From Pseudomonadota bacterium (GTDB lineage: Bacteria; Pseudomonadota; Alphaproteobacteria; Rhizobiales; Hyphomicrobiaceae), in assembly GCA_023416575.1 (NCBI GenBank), contig JAEZHL010000301.1, positions 1-10,848 on the forward strand: a stretch of DNA of 10,848 bases, given 5' to 3'. How positions within the stretch are numbered: position 1 is the stretch's first letter; the number at the start of each line of letters is the position of its first letter. A program made the position numbers and the translations under genes. Of this stretch, positions 1-6,205 are shown in pieces. The notes under the pieces are model-generated. The model ran no database searches. It was not told the origin of the DNA and saw only the letters and a program-made list of their open reading frames with translations.

Positions 1-498
1 GGTGAACATGATCTCCTTGGCCCGGCACAGTGGCACCTGGCGGATGATCCGCTGCGTCCCGCCAGCGCCAGGGAAAAGGCCCAGCGTGATCTCCGGCAGC
101 CCCAGCCTCGCCGTATCGGCCAGAATGCGAATGTCCGTCGCCAGGATCAGCTCCGTGCCGCCGCCGAGCGCCCAGCCATTGACCGCGGCGATGGTGGGCT
201 TGTCGCAGAGCTCAATGCGCCGGAAGACCCGGTGCACGATCTCGGCGAACTCCTGGTAATGCGCGAGCCCCTGCCGCGATTTCAGATCCGCAATATCGCC
301 ACCCGCGACGAACGCGCGCTCGCCCGCACCCGTAATGATGATGGCGCGAACCGCGGCATCGCCCTCGAGCCCCACCCACTGCCGCTCGAGTTCGAGCAAC
401 GTCGGGATGTCGAGCGCATTGAGGACTTTCGGCCGGTTTATGGTGACGACGGCGATACCATCGGACACTTCCGTCAGAATGCTGCTTTCGGTGCTCAT
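1..498 (-). CDS. Enoyl-CoA hydratase/isomerase (crotonase) family protein, 3' end cut by window edge
   Basis: The 166 N-terminal residues of a crotonase-superfamily protein are present and the reading frame runs off base 1, so roughly the last third of a usual 255-265 residue protein is missing. Seen: VTINRPKVLNAL near residues 18-29, the first oxyanion-hole segment FVAGGDI at 63-69, the second one NGWALGGGTEL at 107-117, and LPEITLGLFPGAGGTQR at 133-149. By family alignment the two catalytic glutamates of true hydratases are both present, as E116 (in GGGTE) and E136 (in LPEI). This favours a real enoyl-CoA hydratase over an isomerase or a dead paralogue. The ATG at 498 is preceded by AGGA with a 6-base spacer. 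The gene starts 15 bases after the E1-beta stop, so it is the third gene of that operon. It probably hydrates an unsaturated acyl-CoA in the cytoplasm. The exact substrate is unknown. Confidence 0.93.
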   Translation of the reverse strand, partial: MSTESSILTEVSDGIAVVTINRPKVLNALDIPTLLELERQWVGLEGDAAVRAIIITGAGERAFVAGGDIADLKSRQGLAHYQEFAEIVHRVFRRIELCDKPTIAAVNGWALGGGTELILATDIRILADTARLGLPEITLGLFPGAGGTQRIIRQVPLCRAKEIMFT

Positions 499-513
499 GT
501 CGTATCCTGCGTC

Positions 514-1515
514 TCAGGCCATCACGCGCCGAACAGCAGCCGCGATGCGTTCTGCATCCGGGCGGTAGCGCTCTTCGAGGTTCTTCGCGAACGGCGGCGG
601 CATGAAGGGTGCGCCAACGCGCACGATAGGCGCGTCGAGTTCATCGAATCCGACATCCGCCATGCGAGCGGCAATCTCGGCACCCGGACCGAATGCTTCC
701 ACTGCCTCGTGCACGATCACCAGCCGATGCGTCTTGGCGAGTGACGCCAGCACGGCGGCTTCATCCCACGGCTGGAGCGTGCGCAGGTCGATCACCTCCG
801 CCTCGATGTTGTCGCGCGCCAGCGCCGTCGCAGCCGACTGCGCCACCGCCACCATGGCCCCATAGGTGACGATCGTGACATCGCGTCCGGGCCTCACGGT
901 CGCCGCCGTGCCGATCACGCCGAGAGGCATGGCGTCAGGCAACTCACCCTTTACCGCGTAAAGGCTTTTGTTCTCGATGACGATGACCGGGGCGGGATCG
1001 GAGATGGCGGCCCGCATGAGCCCATAGGCATCCGGGATCGTCGCCGGGCAGACAACCTTGAGCCCCGGCACATGCGTCAGCCAGCCTTCGAGGCATTGTG
1101 AGTGCTGCGGCCCTGCGCTGATGCCGCCGCCGTGCGGCATGCGCACGACCATCGGAATCGAGAACTGGCCGCCAAACATGAAGCGAGCCTTCGCCGCCTG
1201 GTTAACGAGCGCATCCATCGTCAGGGTGACGAAATCCATGAACATGATTTCGACCACCGGCTTCAGCCCGCTCATCGCCGCGCCGACCGCTGCGCCGACG
1301 ATGGCCGCCTCCGAAATTGGCGTATCGCGCACCCGCTCCGGGCCGAACTTGTCGAGCAACCCGCGCGTGACGCCGAACGGGCCGCCGGCCGCAGCAACGT
1401 CCTCGCCGAACAGCACGACGGTAGGATCGCTCGCCATGGCGTCGGCGAGCGCGCGATTGATGGCCTGTCCGAAGCGCACCTCAGCCACTCTGCCCTGCTC
1501 CGCGCGAATAGACAT
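514..1515 (-). CDS. Thiamine-dependent 2-oxoacid/acetoin dehydrogenase E1 component, beta subunit
   Basis: This is the beta subunit of a heterotetrameric alpha2beta2 E1 enzyme, which decarboxylates or cleaves a 2-oxo substrate on thiamine diphosphate and passes the acyl group to a lipoyl E2. Seen: the N-terminal pyrimidine-binding transketolase domain (about 13-185) with VLFGEDV at 34-40, the conserved TPISEAAIVG at 65-74 (E69 is the expected glutamate that activates the cofactor) and GPQHSQ at 135-140 (H138). The C-terminal transketolase domain (about 200-325) has DLRTLQPWD at 243-251. The 333-residue length is normal. The ATG at 1515 has no clear ribosome site. A GTG at 1488 has GGAG nine bases upstream, overlaps the alpha stop by only 8 bases and gives a family-typical N-terminus beginning MAEVRFGQA, so it may be the true start. 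Closest families are AcoB, PdhB and BkdA2. The acetoin-dehydrogenase type is my best guess from the partner subunit. Confidence 0.93.
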   Translation of the reverse strand: MSIRAEQGRVAEVRFGQAINRALADAMASDPTVVLFGEDVAAAGGPFGVTRGLLDKFGPERVRDTPISEAAIVGAAVGAAMSGLKPVVEIMFMDFVTLTMDALVNQAAKARFMFGGQFSIPMVVRMPHGGGISAGPQHSQCLEGWLTHVPGLKVVCPATIPDAYGLMRAAISDPAPVIVIENKSLYAVKGELPDAMPLGVIGTAATVRPGRDVTIVTYGAMVAVAQSAATALARDNIEAEVIDLRTLQPWDEAAVLASLAKTHRLVIVHEAVEAFGPGAEIAARMADVGFDELDAPIVRVGAPFMPPPFAKNLEERYRPDAERIAAAVRRVMA

Positions 1516-2458
1516 CAGCGAGTGCGGCCGCGAAGTCGGGCCGACTGCCCTTCCGAGCCCGCGCGACAGCCGCCGCGACGCGCTCGGTTGCCAAGCGGGA
1601 CGCTGCCGTTATCTCCTCCGCCGGAACACCATCTGCCGCCAGCCGCCGTTCGAGCCGGTAAATTGGATCGTTCTCATCACCGATCGCAGCGTTCTCGCTC
1701 TGCCGGTATTTCTGCGGATCACCCTCAAAATGCCCCCGCACGCGCACGGTCCGGCATTCGAGAAAACGCGGACCGCCACCTTCGCGGATTTCGGTGACGA
1801 GCTTCTGCGCCGCCGCGCAAACCGCTAACACGTCATTCCCATCGACGGCATCAGCGGCAATGCCGTGCGCCCGGGCAAGGGCGCATGGATCAGCAGCCAG
1901 CTGGCGTGCGGTCGGCGAAAACTCCGACCAGCCATTGTTCTCGCAGATGAAAAGCACCGGCAGCTTCCAGATTGCCGCCAGGTTGAAGCTCTCATGCATC
2001 ACGCCTTCGGCAAGGGCGCCGTCACCGAAGAACGCCGCTGCCACGGCTCCTGTCCCCCGGACCTGATGCGCCAGGGCACTGCCGACCGCGATCGGAAGAC
2101 CGGCCGCGACGATGCCGTTGGCACCGAGCATCCCAACCGCCGCATCGGCGACGTGCATGGAGCCGCCACGGCCGCCGCAGATCCCCTCGCTCTTGCCCAT
2201 GATCTCGAGAAAGAACCGGTCGAGATCCAGACCTTTGGCGATGGCATGCCCGTGCCCGCGGTGGTTCGACGCCAGCGTATCGCGCGGCTCCAGCGCGGCA
2301 CAGACGCCCGCTGCAACACCTTCCTGCCCGACCGAAAGATGGATGAAGCCGGGGATCTCGCCATCGGCGAAGAGTTGGGCGAGGCGCATCTCGGCTTCAC
2401 GGATCAAGTGCATGACCCGCAAAAGGGCTAATGGGGATGCCCTGTCCACGTCAGCCAA
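1481..2458 (-). CDS. Thiamine-dependent 2-oxoacid/acetoin dehydrogenase E1 component, alpha subunit
   Basis: This is the cofactor-binding alpha subunit of the E1 heterotetramer and forms one enzyme with the overlapping beta gene. Seen: HRGHGH at 66-71, GGRGGSMH at 95-102, and the thiamine-diphosphate/Mg motif from GDG at 145-147 to ENN at 173-175, with the usual spacing of about 30 residues. RGHFEGDPQKYR at 241-252 resembles AcoA-type (acetoin dehydrogenase) E1-alpha more than the human-type pyruvate dehydrogenase loop. The 325-residue length fits bacterial AcoA-like subunits. The start is a TTG at 2458 with GGAG six bases upstream. No nearby ATG fits, because the next methionine (residue 16) is already inside a conserved helix. 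The gene is first in a three-gene minus-strand operon diverging from the TetR gene. Whether the substrate is acetoin, a branched 2-oxoacid or a pathway-specific diketone cannot be decided here, and no E2 or E3 gene is in the window. Confidence 0.93.
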   Translation of the reverse strand: MADVDRASPLALLRVMHLIREAEMRLAQLFADGEIPGFIHLSVGQEGVAAGVCAALEPRDTLASNHRGHGHAIAKGLDLDRFFLEIMGKSEGICGGRGGSMHVADAAVGMLGANGIVAAGLPIAVGSALAHQVRGTGAVAAAFFGDGALAEGVMHESFNLAAIWKLPVLFICENNGWSEFSPTARQLAADPCALARAHGIAADAVDGNDVLAVCAAAQKLVTEIREGGGPRFLECRTVRVRGHFEGDPQKYRQSENAAIGDENDPIYRLERRLAADGVPAEEITAASRLATERVAAAVARARKGSRPDFAAALADVYSRGAGQSG

Positions 2459-2493
2459 GCTGCTCTCCAGTCGGATCGGCTCAAACCGGATAC

Positions 2494-2523
2494 ATTCTCA
2501 GAGCACCCCCCAGAAACTGTCAA
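2494..2523 (-). promoter_or_regulatory. Candidate sigma-70 promoter for the E1-alpha/E1-beta/hydratase operon
   Basis: On the minus strand a perfect TTGACA (-35, bases 2523-2518) is followed after 18 bases by GAGAAT (-10, bases 2499-2494, four of six consensus matches). Transcription would start about 30 bases before the TTG start codon at 2458, leaving room for its ribosome site. The spacer contains a run of six G. The region is shared with the divergent TetR gene, so it is a natural operator site for that regulator. Assigned by eye only. Confidence 0.45.
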
Positions 2524-2584
2524 GCAAAATGAATGATGAGCCACGGTTCGTATTCGTTGACCGGCCGTTCGCCGGGAGTTATGC
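2524..2584 (+). promoter_or_regulatory. TetR-gene leader with ribosome binding site and weak inverted half-sites
   Basis: GGGAG at 2574-2578 with a six-base spacer supports the ATG at 2585. A TTGACC at 2557-2562 with TTATGC at 2579-2584 could be a promoter, but it would start transcription inside the gene, near the second methionine codon at 2603, so it is uncertain. Possible operator material includes AACCG (2484-2488) and CATTC (2493-2497), mirrored by GAATG (2531-2535) and CGGTT (2544-2548), and a small dyad CCGGC/GCCGG at 2561-2575. None of these is a convincing TetR palindrome alone. Confidence 0.3.
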
Positions 2585-3676
2585 ATGAGCACGAGGTCAG
2601 GGATGCTCGACAAGAAAACCAAGCCATCGCGTCCACAATCAGCGGCGGGGCATTCCGGCCGACGGACGCGCGCTGACCGCGCGCTCGAGACTCGCCGGAG
2701 GCTGATCGATGCCGCAGCCAAGGTGGTCGGCGCGGAAGGCTACGCAAACGCCTCTGTGGCCAAAATCACCGCGTTGGCTGAGATTGCACAGGGCACCTTC
2801 TACAATTACTTCGCGACCCAGCAGGACCTCTTCGATCAGCTCCTGCCCGAGCTCGGCGGCGAGGTGCTGGAGTTCATTCACCAGCGCTTGGCTGGTGAAA
2901 CCGACAGCCTGCGGCGTGAGGAAATCGGATTTCGCGCCTATTTCGATTTTCTGGCGGAGCGGCCGGAATTTTACCGCATCCTCAACGAGGCGGAAACGTT
3001 CGCGCCCAAGGCCTTTCACGATCACATGCGCAACATGGCTGCCGGCTACATGCGGGCCCTCTCGCGCAGCCATGCGAAAGGCGAAATGCCGGGTTTCGAC
3101 CCGCGCGAGCTCGAGGTCATCGTCTACACGTTGCTGGCCGCCCGCAACTACCTGAGCTACCGCTACACCATCGGATCCGGGCATGCGGGTCGCCTGCCTT
3201 CCTGGGTCGAGCAAGCCTACATGAAGTTCGTTCGTGGGGGCGTGCTCTATGGCGGCACCGAGCCCGGCCCGAACCGCCGCCGTCGGCGGAGCATCGCGCC
3301 GGATGCTGCCAGCCACGATCAGCGCCTGGCCGATGCACAGCTCGTGACGGATGCGTCTGGCGCAACGAGCCTTACGGTCAATCTAACGGAAGCGGATCGC
3401 GATGAAACAGGCGCGGTACGCCGAAACGTTCTTCTCGATGTCATTGAACGCGTCGCAAGCTCGGCCGCTGCCGAAGGGTCCGCTGGTCCGCTGAAACTCG
3501 AGAGCCTCTCAGTCGGATTCCCCGCCGTGGCGACATCCGACACGCTCGTTACTCTCGCCACGGCAGTGCAAGGACCCGGCACCGTTCACGTCTCGGTCGC
3601 CATCCACGACTTGTCGCGCGATGGTCCTACTATTGCCGCCGGACAGGCTGTCTATTCGATCGGGGAACGAGGGTAG
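2585..3676 (+). CDS. TetR/AcrR-family transcriptional regulator with C-terminal hotdog-like domain
   Basis: This is probably a ligand-responsive repressor of the divergent operons on either side. Seen: a basic N-terminal tail (1-35), then a TetR helix-turn-helix at about 36-83 with the signature GTFYNYFATQQDLF at 70-83, then a helical ligand/dimer domain to about residue 225 including AERPEFYRIL at 124-133. A normal TetR would end there. Instead an Arg-rich linker (RRRRR at 231-235) leads to about 110 more residues (252-360). These show a helix-first pattern (NVLLDVIERVASSAA from 281) followed by alternating beta-strands such as LKLESLSVGF, TLVTLATAVQG and TVHVSVAIHDL, ending in AAGQAVYSI. 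That pattern is typical of PaaI-like hotdog thioesterase domains. The hotdog assignment is inferred from pattern, not a search. D285 and E288 on its helix sit where hotdog enzymes often carry acidic catalytic residues. No frameshift is seen at the junction. The ATG at 2585 has a good ribosome site. Confidence 0.9.
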   Translation: MSTRSGMLDKKTKPSRPQSAAGHSGRRTRADRALETRRRLIDAAAKVVGAEGYANASVAKITALAEIAQGTFYNYFATQQDLFDQLLPELGGEVLEFIHQRLAGETDSLRREEIGFRAYFDFLAERPEFYRILNEAETFAPKAFHDHMRNMAAGYMRALSRSHAKGEMPGFDPRELEVIVYTLLAARNYLSYRYTIGSGHAGRLPSWVEQAYMKFVRGGVLYGGTEPGPNRRRRRSIAPDAASHDQRLADAQLVTDASGATSLTVNLTEADRDETGAVRRNVLLDVIERVASSAAAEGSAGPLKLESLSVGFPAVATSDTLVTLATAVQGPGTVHVSVAIHDLSRDGPTIAAGQAVYSIGERG

Positions 3677-3954
3677 CATGGAGACGGTACCACCTCGGCC
3701 CACAACCTACTCGTTGCATATCCTGACGATCCGCCACCGGATCTGCATCTCGCCGAAGAGATGCACCATGCCAAAGCAGACCAGACGGACTGCCAATCAT
3801 TGCGACACGCGATCATCAGCTGACGGATGGAACAAACGCAACTGAGGTGAATCATGAGTCGCAGATCACCTTGACGTCGCTCAGCCTAGTGACGCAGACT
3901 CTGCTCAAGGAAACGTCGCTTAAACAACAAAACAAATCTGATGAGGAGGACACA
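3677..3954 (+). promoter_or_regulatory. 278-base leader/promoter region of the transporter operon
   Basis: This region between the regulator and the binding-protein gene has no confident gene. It holds two abutting inverted repeats (3728-3765), a six-codon ORF with a strong ribosome site (3854-3874), and a poor promoter-like pair, TTGACG at 3871-3876 with CAGACT at 3895-3900 (18-base spacer, three of six at -10). AGGAGG at 3944-3949, five bases before the ATG at 3955, is a near-perfect Shine-Dalgarno and decides the start of the binding-protein gene. A weak 55-residue frame (3678-3845) is discussed among the findings. Confidence 0.5.
3728..3765. repeat. Two abutting perfect inverted repeats (operator or tandem hairpin)
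   Basis: GATCCG (3728-3733), spacer CCAC, CGGATC (3738-3743) forms a perfect 6-bp dyad. It is followed without a gap by TGCATCTC (3744-3751), loop GCCGAA, GAGATGCA (3758-3765), a perfect 8-bp dyad. No T-tract follows, so a classical intrinsic terminator for the TetR gene is unlikely. It may be an operator upstream of the transporter operon or a paired RNA hairpin in the untranslated region. Confidence 0.7.
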
Positions 3955-5214
3955 ATGGCTGCAAAGAATGGACTTCCCGATCGCCGCACAGTGCTGAAAG
4001 GCGCCGCCGCCGGAGGTGCGGCAATGCTCTTCGCGCCGAATATCGTTCAGGCGCAATCCAAGACGATCCGCATCGGCATGCCGACGACCTTGTCGGGCCG
4101 CGTCGCTCAGCTCGGCACATCCTCGCGCAATTCCGTGCTGATGGAGGTGGAAAAGGTTAATGCGGCGGGCGGCCTCGTCGGTCGCCAGATCGAGATGGTG
4201 ATCCGTGACTCCAAGGGCCAGCCCCAGGAAGCTGCCCGCGTCGCGCGCGAGCTGGTTAATACCGAAGGCTGCGAAATCCTGATCGACGGCGAGTCCTCGG
4301 CCGGCGGGTTCGCGGTTCATGAGGTGGCGAAGGATCTGGGTATCCTCTGCCTGCACACCAACTCGGAAACATCCTCGCTCACTGCAGACCCCAAGCTGCG
4401 CATTCCGAATGCGTTCCGCCTCTGCAGGCAGGGTATTCACGATTCCATTGCCGGCGGCTCCTACGCCGCGCAGTTCGCGAAGGCCAACAAGCTGACAAAG
4501 TGGGCGACGTGCTCGCCGGATTACGCCTACGGCCGCGATTCAACGCAGCTGTTCATGGAGTATCTGAAGCACTTCCATCCCGAGGTCGAACTGATCAGCG
4601 AGGCCTGGCCGAAGCTGTTCCAGCCGGACTACACCGAAGTCATCACGAAGGTCATCCAGGCGAAGCCGCAGGCGCTCTACTCGTGCCTGTGGGGCGGCGA
4701 CCTGACCTCCTGGATCGACCAGGGCAACATCTATGCGATGTTCGCGCAGATGCAGGTGTTCGCCGTCAACATGGCCGACTACACGGCTCTCACGGTCGTG
4801 AAGAATCTGCCCAAGGGCATCCACTCGGGGAACCGTTACATCAAGACCTTCCCGAACACGCCACGGAACGCAGCCTGGGCTGACGAATACCGCGCCCGCT
4901 ACAAGGAGTATCCGACCAACTGGTCCTGGCAGAATGCCACCGCCGTTCACTTCCTCACGGAAGCCGCCAAGAAGGCTAATTCGACCGACGGCAAGAAGAT
5001 CGCAGATGTGCTGCGCGGTTTGACCATCGAGTCGCCGTTCGGAACCGATGGCACGATCACCATGCGGGCCGAGGATCAGACCGTCGTCGGATACGCCGTC
5101 GGCTGGGGCACGACGATTCCAAACGAGCCATACGTGCCGAATGTCGTGCCGGGTGACTGGAAGGTCATTTTCGAGCTCGAAGCGGACTGGAAGAAGCGCA
5201 ACAACTACATCTGA
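3955..5214 (+). CDS. HAAT-family ABC transporter substrate-binding protein with Tat-type signal
   Basis: This is the periplasmic receptor of a branched-chain amino-acid-type (HAAT) transporter, delivering ligand to the LivHM/LivGF complex encoded downstream. The mature protein begins with the family pattern KTIRIGMPTTLSG and continues as a type-I periplasmic-binding fold (Peripla_BP_6-like), including VNAAGGLVGRQIEMVIRDS at about 69-87. The 419-residue length is normal. The signal has a twin-arginine DRRTVLKG at 9-16, a weakly hydrophobic Ala/Gly-rich stretch and a likely cleavage after VQA at 31-33, pointing to Tat export. The ATG at 3955 is chosen over an in-frame GTG at 3847 because of the AGGAGG ribosome site and because the signal must be N-terminal. 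Ligands in this family range over amino acids, amides, urea and aromatic acids. The pocket is not diagnostic to me. The gene is followed by a stem-loop and then livH. Confidence 0.93.
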   Translation: MAAKNGLPDRRTVLKGAAAGGAAMLFAPNIVQAQSKTIRIGMPTTLSGRVAQLGTSSRNSVLMEVEKVNAAGGLVGRQIEMVIRDSKGQPQEAARVARELVNTEGCEILIDGESSAGGFAVHEVAKDLGILCLHTNSETSSLTADPKLRIPNAFRLCRQGIHDSIAGGSYAAQFAKANKLTKWATCSPDYAYGRDSTQLFMEYLKHFHPEVELISEAWPKLFQPDYTEVITKVIQAKPQALYSCLWGGDLTSWIDQGNIYAMFAQMQVFAVNMADYTALTVVKNLPKGIHSGNRYIKTFPNTPRNAAWADEYRARYKEYPTNWSWQNATAVHFLTEAAKKANSTDGKKIADVLRGLTIESPFGTDGTITMRAEDQTVVGYAVGWGTTIPNEPYVPNVVPGDWKVIFELEADWKKRNNYI

Positions 5215-5231
5215 CGCTCAGCCTGACCTCC

Positions 5232-5268
5232 CCGCCGCGGATCCGGACACTGCTCCGGGCCGCGGCGG
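5232..5268 (+). other. GC-rich intergenic stem-loop between binding-protein and permease genes
   Basis: CCGCCGCGG (5232-5240) pairs perfectly with CCGCGGCGG (5260-5268). Inside, CCGGA (5243-5247) pairs with TCCGG (5254-5258) around the loop CACTGC, separated by a small AT/G internal bulge. The result is a 14-bp, almost all-GC hairpin starting 18 bases after the binding-protein stop. No T-tract follows, so full rho-independent termination is unlikely. Structures in this position in binding-protein transporter operons commonly protect the upstream mRNA from 3' exonucleases or attenuate read-through, giving excess binding protein over permease. That role is inferred here. Confidence 0.75.
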
Positions 5269-5302
5269 ACGCGTCGCCGCTCATCTGCTGCCGAGGTGAA
5301 TC

Positions 5303-6202
5303 TTGGATCTCGCCGCACTCACAGGCTGCCTTTCGACGGCATCCTGCATCGTCACTCAGACAACCAGCGGGCTCATCATCGGCTTACTGCTGTTTCTGGT
5401 CGCCGCTGGCCTGACCTTGATCTTCGGTGTGCTCAAAGTCGTGAACTTCACTCACGGCTCGTTCTACATGATGGGCGCATACCTCGCCTACACGGTGAAT
5501 GGGGTGACCGGAAGCTATCTGCTCGCCGTGCTCGCGGCAGCAACGGGTGTCGGACTGTTCGCGATCGTGTTCGAGCGCTTTTTCATCAGCAAAGTCTACG
5601 GCTCGAACGTGCTGATGCAGCTTCTGGTCTGCTACGCCTTCATCCTGATCCTCGATGATGTCGTCAAGATCGTCTGGGGTCCCGAATTCAAGTCAATGGG
5701 AATGCCGGATGCTTTCCATGCACCGCCATTCTTCGTCGCTGGCGGCATCATCCCGGTCTTCTATCTGTTCCTGATCATCGTCACGCTGCTGATATCGTTG
5801 GGGCTGTGGCTGATGATCACCCGCACGCGATTTGGAACCGTCGTGCGCGCCGCCGCCGTCAACCCCAGCATGGTCTCGGCGCTCGGGATCAATACCGGCG
5901 TCATTTACGGCGCCGTTTTCGCCTTGGGGGGAATGCTCGCAGGCCTTGCGGGCGGCCTCGCCGTGCCGGTGCGCTCGCTGACCTCCGGCATGGGCTTCTC
6001 TATTCTGATCGAGTCCTTCATCGTGACGGTTATCGGTGGCATGGGCTCGATTGCCGGTGCTCTGCTCGGGTCCATTCTCATCGGTCTCGTGAGAGCGTTC
6101 GGGTCGATGGGCTTCCCGCTATTCGTCGAAGGCCTGATGTTCCTGCTGATGGGGATCATTCTCGTCCTCAAGCCGAGCGGACTGCTCGGCAAGGAGGCCT
6201 GA
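5303..6202 (+). CDS. livH: HAAT-family ABC transporter permease, LivH type
   Basis: This is one of two inner-membrane permeases that form the translocation path with LivM. The 299-residue length and the strongly hydrophobic profile, with about eight membrane segments, fit LivH. Seen: the family motif GLTLIFGVLKVVNFTHGSFY at 36-55, the cytoplasmic coupling loop around AAAVNPSMVSALGIN at 183-197 that docks on the ATPases, and the glycine-rich VIGGMGSIAGALLGSILIG at 243-261. The start is a TTG at 5303 supported by GAGGTG four bases upstream. No ATG occurs before the first membrane segment. The gene lies 88 bases after the binding-protein gene, across the stem-loop, and three bases before livM. 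The livM ribosome site lies inside its last codons, so the two are translationally linked. Confidence 0.94.
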   Translation: MDLAALTGCLSTASCIVTQTTSGLIIGLLLFLVAAGLTLIFGVLKVVNFTHGSFYMMGAYLAYTVNGVTGSYLLAVLAAATGVGLFAIVFERFFISKVYGSNVLMQLLVCYAFILILDDVVKIVWGPEFKSMGMPDAFHAPPFFVAGGIIPVFYLFLIIVTLLISLGLWLMITRTRFGTVVRAAAVNPSMVSALGINTGVIYGAVFALGGMLAGLAGGLAVPVRSLTSGMGFSILIESFIVTVIGGMGSIAGALLGSILIGLVRAFGSMGFPLFVEGLMFLLMGIILVLKPSGLLGKEA

Positions 6203-6205
6203 TCC

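Noticed and set aside
232..744. Long plus-strand open frames opposite the hydratase and E1 genes, and similar antisense frames along the window.
   Set aside because: They are antisense shadows typical of GC-rich coding DNA, with Arg/Ala/Pro/His-rich translations and no recognisable domain, opposite genes with intact motifs.
2485..2491. ACCGGAT shared between the divergent promoter region (2485-2491) and the transporter leader (3736-3742), considered as a common operator.
   Set aside because: A shared 7-mer between regions of this size is expected by chance, and the flanks do not form matching dyads.
3728..3765. Reading the tandem inverted repeats as the intrinsic terminator of the TetR gene.
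   Set aside because: No T-tract follows either stem and the first stem is short, so classical rho-independent termination is not supported.
3847..3954. Longer in-frame start (GTG at 3847) for the substrate-binding protein, adding 36 residues.
   Set aside because: It would bury the Tat signal inside the protein, and the near-perfect AGGAGG site clearly serves the ATG at 3955.
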